This document shows, piece after piece, positions 4,923 through 7,456 of a stretch of DNA of 7,456 nucleotides. Each line of letters starts with the position of its first letter. Position 1 is the stretch's first letter. The stretch is from Verrucomicrobiota bacterium. Its GTDB lineage: Bacteria > Verrucomicrobiota > Verrucomicrobiia > Limisphaerales > J093. The stretch lies in the NCBI GenBank assembly GCA_029907285.1, contig JARYMD010000215.1, forward strand, positions 1 to 7,456, written 5' to 3'. A program made the position numbers and the translations under genes. The notes beneath the pieces were generated by a model. That model did no database searches, had not been told where the DNA came from, and saw nothing but the letters and a program-made list of their open reading frames with translations.

Positions 4923-6392
4923 TCAAACTGTGTAGGTTCCGCTTGCGACCCGGCCGCCGTGACCCGTCCAATTGGTGTGGAAAAACTGGCCGCGCGGCGC
5001 ATCGACGCGTTCGTATGTGTGGGCGCCAAAGTAATCGCGCTGCGCCTGAAGCAGGTTCGCCGGCAGCCGCGCGCTCCGGAACCCGTCGAAAAACGCCAAA
5101 GCCGTGCTCAATGCCGGCACCGGAATGCCCTTTCGAACTGCCATGCTCACAACCTTGCGCCAGCTTCGTGCACAGCTCTTTATTGCCTTCTTGAAAAACG
5201 GGTCCAAAAGCAGATTTGTCAGGTTCGGGTTCTTGTCGAACGCTTTCTTTATCTCGCCAAGGAAAACACTCCGAATGATGCACCCGCCACGCCACATCAA
5301 CGCAATGCCGCCGTAGTTGAGGCTCCATCCGTAATGCTCCGCCGCCGCGCGCATCAGCATGTAACCCTGCGCGTAACTGATGATCTTCGACGCATAAAGG
5401 GCCCTGCGAATGTCATCGATCCATCTTTTTCGATCTCCCGCGAACCGCGGATTCGACGCTGGAAACACTTTCGACGCCTCAACGCGCTGTTCTTTCATCG
5501 CAGAAACGCACCGCGAATAAACAGCCTCGGCAATGAGCGTTATCGGAATTCCAAGTTCCTGCGAGGAAATCACCGTCCATTTGCCCGTGCCTTTCTGCCC
5601 GGCCGTGTCCAGTATCTTGTCCACCAACGGCTGCCCGTCGTCGTCCTTCTTTGCGAGAATGTCGCGTGTTATCTCGATCAGATAAGACTTGAGCTCGCCC
5701 TCGTTCCATTCTTTGAAAACCTCGTGCATTTCATCCGGCGTCATGCCCAAACCGTCTTTCATTATGTGGTAAGCCTCGCAGATGAGCTGCATGTCGCCAT
5801 ACTCGATCCCGTTGTGCGTCATTTTCACATAATGACCTGCGCCCCCTTCGCCCACCCAGTCACAACACGGTTCTTCCGCACCGGTTTTGGGGTCTGTGAC
5901 TTTTGCGGCAATCGCCTGGAAAATCGGTTTCACGTGCGGCCATGCCGCGGGGCTGCCGCCGGGCATGATGCTCGGGCCGTGCCGCGCGCCTTCCTCGCCA
6001 CCGCTGACGCCTGTCCCGATGTACAACAGCCCTTTGCTCTCGACGTATTTGGTCCGGCGAATGGTGTCTTCAAACAGCGAATTGCCACCGTCAATTACGA
6101 TGTCACCCGGCTCGAGAACGCCCAGCAACTGCTCGATGAACTCGTCCACGGGCTTCCCAGCTTTCACCATCAACATCACCCGGCGCGGCTTCTTCAGCAA
6201 CGCAGCCATCTCCTGCAAAGAATGCGCCCCGATAATGCGTGTGCCCCTGGCCTCGTTGGCAAGGAAATCGTCCACCTTGGACACAGTCCGATTATAAGCC
6301 ACCACGGTAAAACCGTGGTCGTTCATGTTGAGAATCAAGTTCTGGCCCATTACAGCCAAACCGATCACCGCAATGTCTCCAACAGGTTCCAT
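4923..6392 (-). CDS. gnd: 6-phosphogluconate dehydrogenase, decarboxylating (pentose phosphate pathway), 489 aa
   Basis: This cytosolic enzyme oxidises 6-phosphogluconate to ribulose 5-phosphate and CO2 while reducing NADP(+). The N-terminal Rossmann domain starts with IAVIGLAVMGQNL (7-19). Substrate-binding and family signatures follow: DGGNSLFEDT (101-110), TGVSGGEEGARHGPSIMPGG (127-146), and GHYVKMTHNGIEYGDMQ (186-202) with the catalytic Lys190 and Glu197. The helical C-terminal domain runs through EAVYSRCVSAMKEQR, and the tail DAPRGQFFHTNWTGHGG (464-480) is the conserved substrate-closing segment from the second subunit. The length matches the long, dimeric form of the family. The start at 6392 is chosen because the conserved domain begins there and AAGGG (6402-6406) precedes it by nine bases. 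The same frame is open to 6518, but that part overlaps lpxI and looks non-coding. No defect is seen. Confidence 0.97.
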   Translation of the reverse strand: MEPVGDIAVIGLAVMGQNLILNMNDHGFTVVAYNRTVSKVDDFLANEARGTRIIGAHSLQEMAALLKKPRRVMLMVKAGKPVDEFIEQLLGVLEPGDIVIDGGNSLFEDTIRRTKYVESKGLLYIGTGVSGGEEGARHGPSIMPGGSPAAWPHVKPIFQAIAAKVTDPKTGAEEPCCDWVGEGGAGHYVKMTHNGIEYGDMQLICEAYHIMKDGLGMTPDEMHEVFKEWNEGELKSYLIEITRDILAKKDDDGQPLVDKILDTAGQKGTGKWTVISSQELGIPITLIAEAVYSRCVSAMKEQRVEASKVFPASNPRFAGDRKRWIDDIRRALYASKIISYAQGYMLMRAAAEHYGWSLNYGGIALMWRGGCIIRSVFLGEIKKAFDKNPNLTNLLLDPFFKKAIKSCARSWRKVVSMAVRKGIPVPALSTALAFFDGFRSARLPANLLQAQRDYFGAHTYERVDAPRGQFFHTNWTGHGGRVASGTYTV

Positions 6393-6471
6393 GGTCAAAT
6401 GCCCTTTTTCTGTGTTCAGCAAAAAACTCTGAACAATACTACCCCCGAATTCCACTGGCGCCAGCAGATTC

Positions 6472-7317
6472 TCAACCGGCTTTGCTGTCTTGGCACGCTT
6501 CGAACTCCACAGCCACAACGCTTATCCCCAGTTTCGCCGCCGCCGTAGAAACAACCTCCATCTCCAAAACCAGCGTCTTCCCCGCCTCGAAGGCCAACAC
6601 GGCCACGCCATTCTCAGCGCACACTTCCACCGTCTTCGACCCAACAGTCGGAATGTCAAAACGCATGTCGTGCCCTGACTTGGCCACTTTCACCGCAACC
6701 GCGCCACCCCCGGAACCTGCCAGCGCCCCGCCCCTTGCCAGACAATGGTCTGTCCCCTCGAACGCCTCAACAGCCAAGACCGTCCCACGCCTCACTACAA
6801 CCGTCTGGCCGATTTCGAGCTTCGATATCTGCTTCGCAATATGAAATCCAAATCGCACGTCAGATTCCTGGTCTGCATCCAGAGCCGGGCCGAGTCTGAA
6901 CCCCACACCGGGCATCAGCGGCCTCAACCACGGCGTCGCCTCGACCAGTTCAATCCCGTCCTTCTTCAATTCTTCCGCTATTGCCCCGAATATCGTGTGC
7001 GCGTTCTTTGCCTTTAGCCGCCACAAAAGCCGCATCGCACGCAGGTCCGGACGAAGATCAAACAGGTTTTTCGGAGCAATTTGCCCCAACATCACACAAC
7101 GCCTAACCCCGCGCTCCGCAAACGCCGATATCATCCGGTCCAATTGCCCCACCCGCAGCCAAACAACCTCGTCAACGAACTCTGCAATCCGCGGGTCTGT
7201 CTCATTCTCAAAAGCCACAGCCACAACCCGCAGCGTCCCCTCCTGCCGCGCAAGCCGCGCAAATTCGATCGGCAGCGACCGATTCCCCGCAATCAGGCCC
7301 ATCGTTGTTTTCGCCAT
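6472..7317 (-). CDS. lpxI: UDP-2,3-diacylglucosamine pyrophosphatase LpxI (lipid A biosynthesis), 281 aa
   Basis: LpxI hydrolyses UDP-2,3-diacylglucosamine to lipid X and UMP, replacing LpxH in many non-enteric Gram-negatives. The N-terminal domain begins MGLIAGNRSLPIEFARLAR (6-24), typical of the family. It continues with LRVVAVAFENETDP (29-42), then VRRCVMLGQIAPKNLFDL (71-88) with its GQI.K motif, and the helices to about residue 125. The C-terminal catalytic domain holds GFHIAKQISKLEIGQTVVV (157-175), VLAVEAFEGTD (180-190), and AKSGHDMRFDIPTVGSKTV (212-230), the counterpart of the conserved '.qD.R.DlPt.G..T' block with its acidic residues Asp217 and Asp221. Q is replaced by H in that block. 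The length equals the usual size, about 280 residues. The start at 7317 is chosen from this domain boundary although no strong ribosome binding site is seen; the frame is open back to an ATG at 7437, which would add 40 low-complexity, Arg-rich residues. It is followed by gnd after 79 bases. Confidence 0.93.
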   Translation of the reverse strand: MAKTTMGLIAGNRSLPIEFARLARQEGTLRVVAVAFENETDPRIAEFVDEVVWLRVGQLDRMISAFAERGVRRCVMLGQIAPKNLFDLRPDLRAMRLLWRLKAKNAHTIFGAIAEELKKDGIELVEATPWLRPLMPGVGFRLGPALDADQESDVRFGFHIAKQISKLEIGQTVVVRRGTVLAVEAFEGTDHCLARGGALAGSGGGAVAVKVAKSGHDMRFDIPTVGSKTVEVCAENGVAVLAFEAGKTLVLEMEVVSTAAAKLGISVVAVEFEACQDSKAG

Positions 7318-7456
7318 CTCAGACACGCTGCCGACCATATCCGCCATTTCTGCCGACGCAATTCCAATCAAGCGCGCCCCGGCCCGCCCGCGGCGGCCAG
7401 AGTCCCGCCTTTGGGCCGACCTGAATTGAGCACTCATTGAGCAGCAATGGCTTTGA

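Noticed and set aside
4959..6548. Very long plus-strand open frame antisense to gnd and the end of lpxI
   Set aside because: It is a shadow of the GC-rich gnd gene; its translation is His- and Arg-rich without domain patterns, while the minus strand gives a full-length conserved enzyme.
7318..7437. N-terminal extension of LpxI to the ATG at 7437
   Set aside because: It adds 40 Arg- and Gly-rich residues not typical of the family; the conserved domain starts at the ATG at 7317.
7434..7456. End of another minus-strand gene at the right edge (frame ending ATTGCTGCTCAATGA)
   Set aside because: Only about seven codons are visible, too few to support a gene, though an upstream lipid A or cell-envelope gene would be expected.

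Overview
The window reads almost entirely on the minus strand and is GC-rich by eye. It suggests a Gram-negative bacterium, most likely of the Planctomycetota-Verrucomicrobiota group. Three things point there: a lipid A gene of the LpxI type, a REP-like GTAGGAGCGCGGC hairpin pair, and a ubiquitin-like conjugation operon of a kind I associate mainly with that group. The taxonomic call is inference, because there is no rRNA or other marker gene.

Right part (about 7317 to 4923): two housekeeping genes. lpxI encodes the UDP-2,3-diacylglucosamine pyrophosphatase of lipid A synthesis. It is followed, 79 bases after its stop, by gnd, the decarboxylating 6-phosphogluconate dehydrogenase. A REP-like pair of GC-rich hairpins in inverted orientation (4839-4914) lies just after gnd and separates these genes from what follows.

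Left part (about 4713 to the left edge): a compact operon, again on the minus strand, which is the main point of interest. In transcription order it holds: a small unknown gene that appears broken; a protein with an FHA-like beta-rich region; a RING-type zinc-binding segment in another frame that very probably belongs to the same polypeptide; an E1-like adenylyltransferase of the ThiF/MoeB/UBA fold; an E2-like protein with an HPN motif and a single cysteine; a 277-residue protein of unknown role; a ubiquitin-like beta-grasp protein ending in glycine; and the start of a further protein with a helical N-terminus that runs off the left edge and may be an AAA-type ATPase. Four junctions are tight: 4-base ATGA overlaps at RING/E1, E1/E2 and unknown/Ubl, and a 7-base gap at E2/unknown.

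Together these look like a full conjugation cascade: E1 would adenylate the Ubl C-terminal glycine, E2 would carry it on Cys146, and the FHA-like/RING protein would act as ligase or scaffold. The cut-off downstream protein may be the consumer of tagged targets. No JAB/Mov34 or other deconjugating peptidase is visible here. Related bacterial Ubl-E1-E2 operons, some with RING fingers, have been described by comparative genomics, and simpler ones have been studied by experiment. The particular combination here, with the 277-residue protein and the FHA-like/RING protein, is what merits a closer look. Several reading-frame breaks in this half could be real mutations or assembly errors, and need read-level checking.
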